Assembly: GCF_003605125.1 (NCBI RefSeq)
Contig: NZ_QPQT01000008.1
Location: 62,001 to 126,000, forward strand
Reading direction: 5' to 3'
Length of the DNA: 64,000 nucleotides
DNA from: Shewanella algidipiscicola
GTDB taxonomy: Bacteria; Pseudomonadota; Gammaproteobacteria; Enterobacterales; Shewanellaceae
The position numbers and the translations under genes are program-made. The notes beneath the pieces were generated by a model. That model was not told the DNA's origin. It saw nothing but the letters and a program-made list of their open reading frames with translations, and made no database searches. Shown piece by piece: positions 33,811 through 42,024 of the stretch (position 1 is the stretch's first letter; the number at the start of each line of letters is the position of its first letter).

Positions 33811-34957
33811 GTAGATCTCCTCGAAGCTCGACTGCCATTACGAATTGTTGTGTTTTTATGTCGTGGTCATAAATAAGCCATGGCATATCAGCCTTAGGCA
33901 TTCTGGCCCGTCCTAATTCGACGGCACACGATACTGGCATCACAGGAAAAATTTGCAGTGGCGTGGCAGCCCCGTGTGTATTTTTGATTTCAACAATCAG
34001 CTTTCTTATGCACTTTCTGAACAAGGAGAGCTGCTGTTTTGACTGCATGAAATCATTATGAGGGTGCTTGATAGTCACTTCCCAAATCGATGTATCTGGC
34101 CCTATAACCCGAGTAATTCGCTCATGCGACACATGGTCACTCAAAGAAAGTACCAGGGCTGGCTTTCCCTCCATATTTTGAGGTCTGTTGATGATGTACT
34201 CAAAATCATCTGAACAGTCTTGCCAAAACCAGCCTTTAGGCTCTCGATGCAGCTGATAAGTCTCGACCTCAATTTTGTCGGTAAGCAAAGCGCCAAGTTT
34301 TATTAACAATGGTTGAGGAGCTAACGCGAACAATGAAAAATGCTTACAAGAATCCTCTTCGATGATCGATGAGATTTTACTTTGAAAACGTTTCGTTAAG
34401 TGTTGCGACTCTGCTTGCCAATATTGCTCAGAGTGATCTTTCAGCTCTGATACCATGGATAGGGTCACTGGCTTTTCAGTTGCCGGATACCAATTCGGAA
34501 ACATTGCCTCAACACAACCGTGATAATTTATCGGTGATCTTTCAGTTCCAATATTGGCACCATATAAAACAACATTTGATTTGCGATCAGGAGCAATGCC
34601 TGTGAGTATTTCTATACGTTGCTCATGCTGCATTTTCCAACTAATCAAGAGATCGGCTGGATACCTGTCCTCGCTGCCTTTCTGATCAATTTTTTTGTGA
34701 CAGTCATAGCACATCAACATGAGGTTGCTGACGTCATTCAAGCTGGTTGGCTTCGTTTTAAAGAGTCCCCAACCACGAGGCCCATTCTCAGAAAATGCGT
34801 AAATATGAGCATTTTGAGAGACATTGACCGATTCCTGGGTCACCGCTGATTTGTATAGCAACTTATTACACCCGCTAAACTGACAACGAGCAGCGGCACG
34901 AGCCCAAAGTTCTCGCTCAACTTTACGGTCTATGGGTCTTGTGACTTTAGCGACCAT
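33803..34957 (-). CDS. HNH-SAVED effector nuclease of CBASS (Cap5-like)
   Basis: A 384-residue two-domain effector. The N-terminal HNH nuclease has zinc and catalytic residues C25, C30, H51 (AHIYAFSENGPRG), N78, C83, C86 and H87 (LMCYDCHKK). Residues ~170-380 form a SAVED domain (FSLFALAPQPLLIKLGALL, LVLSLSDHV, FPVMPVSCAVELGRARMP), which binds the cyclic oligonucleotide and drives assembly so that the HNH part cuts DNA. AGGAG precedes the ATG. It is the third gene of the five-gene operon. Confidence 0.88.
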   Translation of the reverse strand: MVAKVTRPIDRKVERELWARAAARCQFSGCNKLLYKSAVTQESVNVSQNAHIYAFSENGPRGWGLFKTKPTSLNDVSNLMLMCYDCHKKIDQKGSEDRYPADLLISWKMQHEQRIEILTGIAPDRKSNVVLYGANIGTERSPINYHGCVEAMFPNWYPATEKPVTLSMVSELKDHSEQYWQAESQHLTKRFQSKISSIIEEDSCKHFSLFALAPQPLLIKLGALLTDKIEVETYQLHREPKGWFWQDCSDDFEYIINRPQNMEGKPALVLSLSDHVSHERITRVIGPDTSIWEVTIKHPHNDFMQSKQQLSLFRKCIRKLIVEIKNTHGAATPLQIFPVMPVSCAVELGRARMPKADMPWLIYDHDIKTQQFVMAVELRGDLHE

Positions 34958-34966
34958 TCAAAACTC

Positions 34967-35335
34967 CTATAGTTTGCCAATTAACGGAAGTGAGCGCGGT
35001 GTTGTCGCATCACAGAGCAAATGGCTTACATAAGCACATCCGGCAATTAGTCCCAGCCCGCGAAGACACTTATCAATTGCCTCCTCCGGTTGCCACTCAT
35101 ACAAATGTTTGAGACCAACACCTAGTGCAGTTAACACCAATAGACTGTGGCAAAACTGGCGATGGTGAGGGTTACCCAAAGAGGGTTCCAAAATATCTGG
35201 AAGCTTGCCAAATAGAGAGCCAACCGTAATGGCAGTTACAGGATGGTGACTGACAGCTTGTTTTTTGTTGTCCGCCAAGGCAACGGTTAAACCAACCGCA
35301 GCCCCGACGACCAAATGGGTTTTACCATTAGCCAA
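34967..35335 (-). CDS. YdjM-like membrane metal-dependent hydrolase, CBASS-operon accessory
   Basis: A membrane protein of about 122 residues of the YdjM/DUF457 type. The pattern is KTHLVVGAAVGL near the start (motif histidine), then GSLFGKLPDIL, HHRQFCHSLLVL and SHLLCDATTPRSLPL. I take TTG at 35335 as the start because AAGGAG precedes it, and the gene then begins directly after the stop of the small gene upstream. A GTG at 35356 is the alternative. Such proteins are thought to act on membrane or lipid substrates. Its place inside a CBASS operon is unusual and suggests an accessory or immunity role. Confidence 0.65.
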   Translation of the reverse strand: MANGKTHLVVGAAVGLTVALADNKKQAVSHHPVTAITVGSLFGKLPDILEPSLGNPHHRQFCHSLLVLTALGVGLKHLYEWQPEEAIDKCLRGLGLIAGCAYVSHLLCDATTPRSLPLIGKL

Positions 35336-35336
35336 A

Positions 35337-35510
35337 CTATTTCTCCTTCCTGACACCTTTAAAAGGTGTTTTGTCGGATGTCTTTACATCCATGAATCGA
35401 CCAGTATCAGCATCTCGCTTTACCCAATGTCCGCTTGGCGTCTGAGTCTGAGATCTACCTTTAACGGCACCGTTTCTGTGTCCGTCACCTGATGGGGGAT
35501 TTGTAGCCAT
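35337..35510 (-). CDS. Small basic protein, first gene of the CBASS operon
   Basis: A 57-residue, Gly/Lys-rich, probably disordered protein (GDGHRNGAVKGRSQTQTPSG, then DADTGRFMDVKT). A perfect AGGAGG lies five bases before the ATG at 35510. I recognise the type as a recurring small protein of mobile islands but know no function. It is packed directly against the YdjM-like gene, so it belongs to the same transcript. Confidence 0.6.
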   Translation of the reverse strand: MATNPPSGDGHRNGAVKGRSQTQTPSGHWVKRDADTGRFMDVKTSDKTPFKGVRKEK

Positions 35511-35553
35511 AAAGCCTCCTATTCTGCTTAACTTAATCACATTTATCAGATAT

Positions 35554-35577
35554 TAATAAAAAAGATCCGAAGGATCT
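35554..35577 (-). terminator. Terminator after the DUF4325 gene
   Basis: On the minus strand AGATCC-TTC-GGATCT is followed by TTTTTTATT. It separates the GHKL/DUF4325 pair from the CBASS operon. CTGATTAA-type repeats lie between the terminator and the DUF4325 stop (35577-35620). Confidence 0.75.
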
Positions 35578-35640
35578 GATTAAAGAATAAACATTAATTC
35601 TGATTAACGCAAGCAGATTAACCAGAAAATCAAAAAAAAA

Positions 35641-36192
35641 CTACAAAATTGATCGGTAGACAAATTCCAGTCCACCTGACTCTGCCACTTCTTTTTGACC
35701 TAACACAAGACCTGTCGCATGAAGCTTCTTCAATCGACCACTGGCATTCTGTGCTGAAATGTCAAAGTGCTTAGATACATGTGACGAAGTCACTGTCTTT
35801 TTTGCAATAACAAAATCTAGAAGCTCTTTGACAGTCGCACTAAGTTTCACACCGAGCACTTCGTAACCGCTATCGTTCTTGACTAGAAGAGGTTGATCCT
35901 TGGCTGTAGCGCCATAAGACCAATTGTCCAGAAGGTCACGACTCGGTACATTAGAAAGGTAAAAACCTTTTTCTCCTTTTAATGCTTTAGCCAACGAGAT
36001 TATACTTTCACGAGGAAATGAAGCATCAGTGAATCGAATCCCTTCCAAGCTGATAGCAAAAATATCGCATGATGGGTGACCATCAACGATCTTTTTAATC
36101 TTCACATAGGCTTCACTACCTTCATCGTTACCAAAGGCATGGTCAGAACCTACGACTTCTGAAAGAAGAATTTTATGAGTTAACTGTTTCAT
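35641..36192 (-). CDS. STAS-like DUF4325 protein with C-terminal HTH
   Basis: A 183-residue protein. Residues ~1-75 match the STAS-like DUF4325 domain ([18 protein letters not shown]). Residues ~125-180 form a winged helix ([30 protein letters not shown]). STAS-type domains act as switch partners of GHKL kinases in sigma-factor control. Its neighbour upstream is a GHKL-ATPase, so the pair may be a partner-switching regulator or a defence sensor. The ribosome binding site is weak. The distance to the upstream gene is 22 bases. Confidence 0.7.
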   Translation of the reverse strand: MKQLTHKILLSEVVGSDHAFGNDEGSEAYVKIKKIVDGHPSCDIFAISLEGIRFTDASFPRESIISLAKALKGEKGFYLSNVPSRDLLDNWSYGATAKDQPLLVKNDSGYEVLGVKLSATVKELLDFVIAKKTVTSSHVSKHFDISAQNASGRLKKLHATGLVLGQKEVAESGGLEFVYRSIL

Positions 36193-36214
36193 CTGCTTAA
36201 GTTGACACTATTTA

Positions 36215-37300
36215 TCAGAAATTGTCAACATAGAAGTCAAAACAGATATGGGTTCCTGTGATAGGGACCAACCCTCGATCTTCAGAAACATTGATGAGTT
36301 GACCCTTCGAGTATTCCAAAGCCAATGAGAAAGTTAGCTGCCTAATTACAATGATAACTTTCTCTTTGCTAGCGTGCTCTCGACTACTCTTAAAGCCTAG
36401 CCCCCGGCCTTTACCAAAGCGACTAACCTCACCAGATGTAAATGCTTTTTGAACAAGCGCAATGTCATTCTCAACAGTTTCCGCTGAAAACTGTGCGTAC
36501 AACTTCGGATGTTCACTTTGTAATGTTGTTCTCAAGGTAGCGGCAATACCTAAACCAGAGTCGGATATGACTGTTTGAATATGCTTTGGTTTATTATACG
36601 GTCGATATACTTGCAGACCTGCTAGCCCCGGTATTTTGGATTCACTGTGGTCAGTAACGTTGCCTACAAGCTCTGAAAAAACAGTCTTAGCCGCTAAGAA
36701 ATAGCTAGCTGAAGAATGCTCAACAAACCTGTCGCCCAAACGAATTACAAGCTCCTTGTTTTGGGTTGGCTGTGCAATTTCTCCTAGTTCGACCAAGGTA
36801 TCGCTATTATCCCGATAAGTTTTAGCAGCTGACATCGCGGGCCTTTCAGGGAAACAAGTTACACTTTGATTAAGATAATCAAAGAAGCCATTTCTGCTAA
36901 AAAAACTGTGTGTATTAGGACATGCTGTAGTATCTATCACCACATCCTTCCCAATAGCAGTGAGCTGATTCGCGAGAGCAAGAAAACGGGCCAATGCTAT
37001 CAGCAAAAACTTACAATCGATGCCGAATCTAAATGTTATCTTGTTTGCATCTTTTTGATACGCAAGCTTACCGATAGCACTCTCAAAGGCTTTCTCATCA
37101 ATCCAACCTGTACCGAAATCAATTTCCACATGCTGAGCCCGTATCAAGCACCATTCATGATTTGAGTTTTTCACAAACGTATCCTGGTTTTTGTGAAGAA
37201 ACGAGTTCACTTGAGACTTATCCAGCCCCAGCTCCTTGGCAATTTGACGTCCTTTCAGTCCTGGTGACTCATCTAATAACTCTGAGATTGCCTTCAGCAA
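36215..37300 (-). CDS. HTH-GHKL ATPase, partner of DUF4325
   Basis: A 361-residue protein. An N-terminal HTH (residues ~10-35, GRQIAKELGLDKSQVNSFL) is followed by a STAS-like middle part (VVIDTTACPNTHSFFSRNGF). The C-terminal GHKL ATP-binding domain has the N box FSELVGNVTDHS (E210, N214), G1 box SDSGLGI (247-251) and G2 box GKGRGLG. No phosphoacceptor histidine domain is seen, so it is more like an anti-sigma kinase or ATPase switch than a two-component kinase. The start is a TTG at 37300 with AGAGGAG six bases upstream. The pair forms its own short operon between the restriction and CBASS operons. Confidence 0.7.
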   Translation of the reverse strand: MLKAISELLDESPGLKGRQIAKELGLDKSQVNSFLHKNQDTFVKNSNHEWCLIRAQHVEIDFGTGWIDEKAFESAIGKLAYQKDANKITFRFGIDCKFLLIALARFLALANQLTAIGKDVVIDTTACPNTHSFFSRNGFFDYLNQSVTCFPERPAMSAAKTYRDNSDTLVELGEIAQPTQNKELVIRLGDRFVEHSSASYFLAAKTVFSELVGNVTDHSESKIPGLAGLQVYRPYNKPKHIQTVISDSGLGIAATLRTTLQSEHPKLYAQFSAETVENDIALVQKAFTSGEVSRFGKGRGLGFKSSREHASKEKVIIVIRQLTFSLALEYSKGQLINVSEDRGLVPITGTHICFDFYVDNF

Positions 37301-37495
37301 ACCATCACTCCTCTCTACCTAAATACCAACCATTCGCTGCATACTTGCTTGAAGTAGAGGTGTCATCAATTTATCAAATGTAACCACTTATTATCTCCTT
37401 TGTCGTTTATATGCTAGAAAAAGAGCACTATCTTTTTTATAGACGCCCAATTACCAAATTTGATCATGGCAAGCTCAACTAAATGAAGTAATAAA

Positions 37496-40400
37496 TTAGT
37501 CTTGCTCTCTGAGCATCAGCTCAAAATCATCACAAAGTTTATCAACCAAATCTTCAGTCTCTTTAAAGAAATAGTCACCGACTTTGGAACGATAGAGCGC
37601 ACGATACTTACGGTAAATTTTTGAAAAATCATCATAGATTTCATTTTCTGAAACATGCGACTTAATCTTAACGATCAATCGCTCACCTTCAGTAGAGCTG
37701 TTTACATAGTTGAAGAAGTCAGAAATTTTTGATTCGAATTCCAGAATGAGTGAGCCGATTTTCTCTTCCTGATCGTTGCGTGCAGCAATAATCGCTAAAA
37801 TGTCATATTGCCCACCAGGTCCTGGAGGTGCTCCGGTTGCGACTTCTGTTGGTTTCTTTTTCTTCTTTTTAGGTTCTTCTGCAATTACTTCAACCATGCC
37901 TATTTGGTTGTCAAAATACACTTCAATAGGGTCTTTGACGTCATCGCTTCGATGAACCATGTTATATAGGGTGTTGAATTTACGCCAAAAAAATAGAAAG
38001 CTTGGTTCGCTATACTTGGCATCCAAGGCTATTACAAATTCAATGCGATTTAATATCGTAAAATATTGTGCTGCTTTAGCCTTGGTATCTGCTGTGCGCT
38101 GAGGGTTCGCTTCAATGTATTTTTTAAGACTGCTTTCAAAATCAAGATAGGATTCAGGCTGATCTCGTTTGACAGGGTCCCTATAAATTCCCATAAACAC
38201 ATTGAAAAACTTATCGTACGTATCAGACTTGTTGAGCTCAGCAAGGAGAATATCGAGAACCTTTTTATCTCCGAAAGGATCAAAGTCGCTGACAACAACA
38301 TCAGAGAAATGCTCAAACGCATCTTTGATGTTCTGAACGTTTACATTGTTATAAGAGAAATCAACAATTTTACAATCGTTTTTATACTTGGCCGTTCTGT
38401 TAACACGTGAAATCGTTTGTATAGCGCTAATACCACGAATTTCTTTATCCAAAAACAGCGTATGCAGTTTTTTCTCGTCAAACCCTGTCTGAAGCTTGGC
38501 GACAACGATGATTAAGCCATTTTTCTTTAAGGCAAAGTTCTCCAATACTTTTTCTTCAGATAGGCCTTCATTCAAGCCCGTAGCACTTTGCTCGTCCTGA
38601 TTGCTCGAATATACAATATGAATTGGAGCCTCTGCATACTTCTCATATTTAGGAAGCTTAACCAACTCGTTAAAATATTTAGTGACGGCTTCCTTGTAAG
38701 CGATGGCCGATTTAATGGAATACACGGCAAGCATGGCTTTACCAGTACCACGTATTTGGCGGTAAACATCTTTTACCAGAAGGTCGGCAACATACTTGGA
38801 TATTGCGTCAATACGTTCTCGGTTCTCATACACCTGCTTTTTCTGAGCATCTTTAAACTCCTTCTCTGTGAAACCTTCGAGTGGATTTGAAGGCAAATCA
38901 AATAGCATTTTAGATGCCACAGGGACAATATTTTTAAGTGGATTGAGGATGAAGCCATCTTCTATCGCTTCTTTCATGGTAAAGCTATCAAATGGCCGCC
39001 ACAGCTTTTCGCTTTCTGCATAGCCGCTAAATTCACCAAAACGTGCCAGCGTGTGATCATCCGGTGTAGCGGTGAAACCGACAATTAAGTTCTTCTTCGT
39101 CGCCTTTCCAGCATAGGCTTCGCCATCAAAAGGACTTTGCAATTCGTCGAAGATACTGACCATTTCTTCATGTTGATCACCACTATTAGAGCGATGTATC
39201 TCATCGATGAGAAAAACGATACGCATTTTGGCAAGCTTTGCTAAAACACTCGCATCCATCATCTCTTTAACTGCGCCGAACTTCTGTAAGTTAACAATCA
39301 CAATTCGGCTATCAGAGGCTAAAGCATTTTGAAAGGTTTTCTTGTTCGTAGCTTCAACCACCAAACGCTTATCAATATTCATGTTAAGCATTAGTGAGTC
39401 TATCTGGCTACGCAGCTGCAATCGGTCAACGACTATCATGACCTTATCGTACACGTACTGCATATTGCCATTTTCGTCTGGACGCCGAAGGTCTTTTAGT
39501 TGTAGTGCCGACCAACCGATAATATTTGACTTACCAAAGCCTGCTGCATATTGCATTAATAACGAATAAACGTTTTTGTTATTCGAATAGGCTTTACGCT
39601 TTTGAAGGAGTTCAGCTTTTTTAGCCTCACTAACACCAACTAGTTGCTTCTCAAGGAGATTGTCAAAATAATTAGGGTCTTGCTCATGGTCTAAAAATTC
39701 ATCAATCTTAGCCATGATTTTATCTGTACCAAACTTCTGTTTTGGCCTCGGCGAAATTAAGAATCCCGGCTCATTCTTAACCTCTTTAATGCCTTTTTTG
39801 ACGTGCACGTCGCGTTCAATAAAGTTGTAGTATAGGATTTCTTTCTCAACCATGAACTTACTATAAAGAGCATTGAATAACTCTTTTAGCTTAGACTTTT
39901 TATCAGCATCAGGTTTAAGTAGAGGATATAGCTTAAATACGCTATGCGCCTTTTTTTCTATCTCTTCTCTGTCAAACTTGCCTTCACGACAAGTTGTGAG
40001 TATTTCATCGAAATAGTCTGCAATGGTGCGAATAACATAGGTTTCACCAATATCTGTTGTGGTGATATGTATAGCCTTTTCGAATATCTTTAAAAAGTCT
40101 TTGCGCAACGCAAGCTTTTCATTTTCACTCAACATATCATTACTATCGATATGTTGGTGATAGGCTTTAACCGCTTCAAAGTAGTCTTTTATTACCTTGC
40201 CACGCCCGTTTTTACTAGCGTTTTGGCTGGTATAGTTACTTTTCAGTTCGCTATAACCCAGATAGATACCATTTACAAAAAGCACGATATCAGGGCGGAA
40301 TGAGAATATCTGCTCGCCCTGAAACTTAAACTTATAAGGCAGCTCCTGTACAACCGAAAATATATTCTGCTCAAATAACTTGTTGCCGTGAATGACACTA

Positions 40401-40726
40401 TCACTTGGGTAGAACAGGTGCAGCTTTACGCCTTGCAGGGTAATCGACTTATTTGCATTAATAAACAAAGCCATATTACGGCTACTGCCGATGCGCTCTT
40501 GAATCAGCTCTATAAGCTCTTTAAGTAATAGGTTTTTGTCACCCTTATACTTTTTTAGCAGCGTATCATAAGCCTTTTTATTGAGATCAGTGTCGCTGAT
40601 AAAAGCTTCTAAATCCTCCTCGATAACTAAAGAGTTGGTCACCGTGTTAGCCTTGACTTCATTGTAGCCAATATCATTGGTAAAAAAAGGTATTAAGAAC
40701 TTGTCTTGTAAGTGTAATTCGTTCAT
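37496..40726 (-). CDS. hsdR: Type I restriction enzyme, R subunit (HsdR)
   Basis: A 1076-residue restriction and translocation subunit. The N-terminal PD-(D/E)xK nuclease is seen as FRPDIVLFVNGIYLGYSELK. The helicase core has a Walker A-like AAGFGKSNI, motif II LIDEIHRS, GFTATPDD and the late motif ISAIQTISRVNRT. A Lys-rich linker (EPKKKKKKPTE) precedes the C-terminal helical domain that docks on the methylase. With HsdM and HsdS it cuts DNA lacking the right methylation. The ATG overlaps the hsdS stop by four bases. Confidence 0.94.
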   Translation of the reverse strand: MNELHLQDKFLIPFFTNDIGYNEVKANTVTNSLVIEEDLEAFISDTDLNKKAYDTLLKKYKGDKNLLLKELIELIQERIGSSRNMALFINANKSITLQGVKLHLFYPSDSVIHGNKLFEQNIFSVVQELPYKFKFQGEQIFSFRPDIVLFVNGIYLGYSELKSNYTSQNASKNGRGKVIKDYFEAVKAYHQHIDSNDMLSENEKLALRKDFLKIFEKAIHITTTDIGETYVIRTIADYFDEILTTCREGKFDREEIEKKAHSVFKLYPLLKPDADKKSKLKELFNALYSKFMVEKEILYYNFIERDVHVKKGIKEVKNEPGFLISPRPKQKFGTDKIMAKIDEFLDHEQDPNYFDNLLEKQLVGVSEAKKAELLQKRKAYSNNKNVYSLLMQYAAGFGKSNIIGWSALQLKDLRRPDENGNMQYVYDKVMIVVDRLQLRSQIDSLMLNMNIDKRLVVEATNKKTFQNALASDSRIVIVNLQKFGAVKEMMDASVLAKLAKMRIVFLIDEIHRSNSGDQHEEMVSIFDELQSPFDGEAYAGKATKKNLIVGFTATPDDHTLARFGEFSGYAESEKLWRPFDSFTMKEAIEDGFILNPLKNIVPVASKMLFDLPSNPLEGFTEKEFKDAQKKQVYENRERIDAISKYVADLLVKDVYRQIRGTGKAMLAVYSIKSAIAYKEAVTKYFNELVKLPKYEKYAEAPIHIVYSSNQDEQSATGLNEGLSEEKVLENFALKKNGLIIVVAKLQTGFDEKKLHTLFLDKEIRGISAIQTISRVNRTAKYKNDCKIVDFSYNNVNVQNIKDAFEHFSDVVVSDFDPFGDKKVLDILLAELNKSDTYDKFFNVFMGIYRDPVKRDQPESYLDFESSLKKYIEANPQRTADTKAKAAQYFTILNRIEFVIALDAKYSEPSFLFFWRKFNTLYNMVHRSDDVKDPIEVYFDNQIGMVEVIAEEPKKKKKKPTEVATGAPPGPGGQYDILAIIAARNDQEEKIGSLILEFESKISDFFNYVNSSTEGERLIVKIKSHVSENEIYDDFSKIYRKYRALYRSKVGDYFFKETEDLVDKLCDDFELMLREQD

Positions 40727-42024
40727 TCCGCCACCTCATTAGAGCTTACTTCAGTGACTCTTATGCAACCCAAAATAGCATCATTTATAATTGCAATTTT
40801 TAACTCTTTAATACGTGCAATTTGTTCATCAAGGTTACCTTTAATGTTTTCAATATTCCCAACTTTATCCTTTAAATATCTGCCGATTTCAACTTGCTCG
40901 CTATATGGTGGCAATCCAACTTCTAGATTATCAAAATCTGACTTTAAAATGTGTTGCATTGTACTGCCGTGAGCAAATGTTTTTAATCTCTCAGAAGAGT
41001 ACATGAGCATGTAATACATCCAGTAACGGTCAATATCATGCTTATGAGTTACTTTAAAAATATGTTGATTTAATAGCGCTTTAGGTCCTCTATATATAAA
41101 CGGATAAATTAAAGTTGACCAAGAAAAAACTAAATCACCATTAGAAAGAATATTATCCCTTTTAATTTTCTTTGACTCCGGCGAGCAATACTCCTTTACT
41201 TCTGAAGAGTTTGTTAGCTGCTGTATTTTTATAATTGGCAAACCTTTGTCGCATATATCGTCTTTAAAAGCTCCTCCATTTGTACTGGAGGAAATATCTT
41301 TTACTCGACAAACTCTCCAACTTCTTGGTATTTCACCAATCCATTCGACATCGCTGCATTTCATTTCCCTATCATCTTTTAGCCCTCGTGAAATAGCGTA
41401 CCTGATGACTGCGTTCTTTAGTTTTTCGTATGCTGCTATCTTGTTTTTTAAGATTTCTATTTTTCTATCCAAAAGCGATATTTTACTATCTATGTAATTA
41501 CATATTTTTTTTTGTTCCAATAAGGTCGGGGATGGAACAGTGATAGAACCAAGCTTGTCAAAATATAGTCGCAAGCGCATATCCATAATGCCGCGTGAAT
41601 TTTTACGAAATATTTTTTTTGCTGTTTCAGTCCTGAATAAATAAGAAAAGTATCTGGGATCGATATCTGATTTAACTTGTCTCAAAACATCATAGGCAGG
41701 GCTGGTAACACCATCATATTCAGACAACCCCACAGATCCCATCCATGCCAAAAGTTTGTTAACAACAATATCGTTCTTTCTGACAATCCAATATCCATCG
41801 GTCGAGCTGGCTTTGTTACCTCTGGCTTCCAAATCTTTACGTGGCTTGACCCCAATGCCTGCATATAGCGAAAGCAGCTCATAATCATTGTCTGCTGATG
41901 CAGCGTCTGTAACTAACCTAAAAAGATCTTTTACGCGCTTTTCTTGCCACTCACTAGGGATTGTGTCGGACCATTCGCCTTCGGCGTTTTTATACGAATC
42001 ATAGGTTTCTGAATGCAACTTCAT
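40723..42024 (-). CDS. hsdS: Type I restriction enzyme, specificity subunit (HsdS)
   Basis: A 433-residue protein with two target-recognition domains. Each is followed by a conserved coiled-coil spacer: PSPTLLEQKKICNYIDSKIS with AAYEKLKNAVIRYAISRGL in the middle, and LPPYSEQVEIGRYLKDKV at the end. Each domain would read one half of a split DNA site. The strongly A/T-rich codon use is typical of recently moved hsdS genes. The target sequence cannot be inferred. The ATG overlaps the hsdM stop. Confidence 0.92.
   Translation of the reverse strand: MKLHSETYDSYKNAEGEWSDTIPSEWQEKRVKDLFRLVTDAASADNDYELLSLYAGIGVKPRKDLEARGNKASSTDGYWIVRKNDIVVNKLLAWMGSVGLSEYDGVTSPAYDVLRQVKSDIDPRYFSYLFRTETAKKIFRKNSRGIMDMRLRLYFDKLGSITVPSPTLLEQKKICNYIDSKISLLDRKIEILKNKIAAYEKLKNAVIRYAISRGLKDDREMKCSDVEWIGEIPRSWRVCRVKDISSSTNGGAFKDDICDKGLPIIKIQQLTNSSEVKEYCSPESKKIKRDNILSNGDLVFSWSTLIYPFIYRGPKALLNQHIFKVTHKHDIDRYWMYYMLMYSSERLKTFAHGSTMQHILKSDFDNLEVGLPPYSEQVEIGRYLKDKVGNIENIKGNLDEQIARIKELKIAIINDAILGCIRVTEVSSNEVAE

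Noticed and set aside
38050-39569. Open frames on either strand inside hsdR
   Set aside because: They are shadows of the hsdR frame, with no ribosome binding sites and no family signatures.
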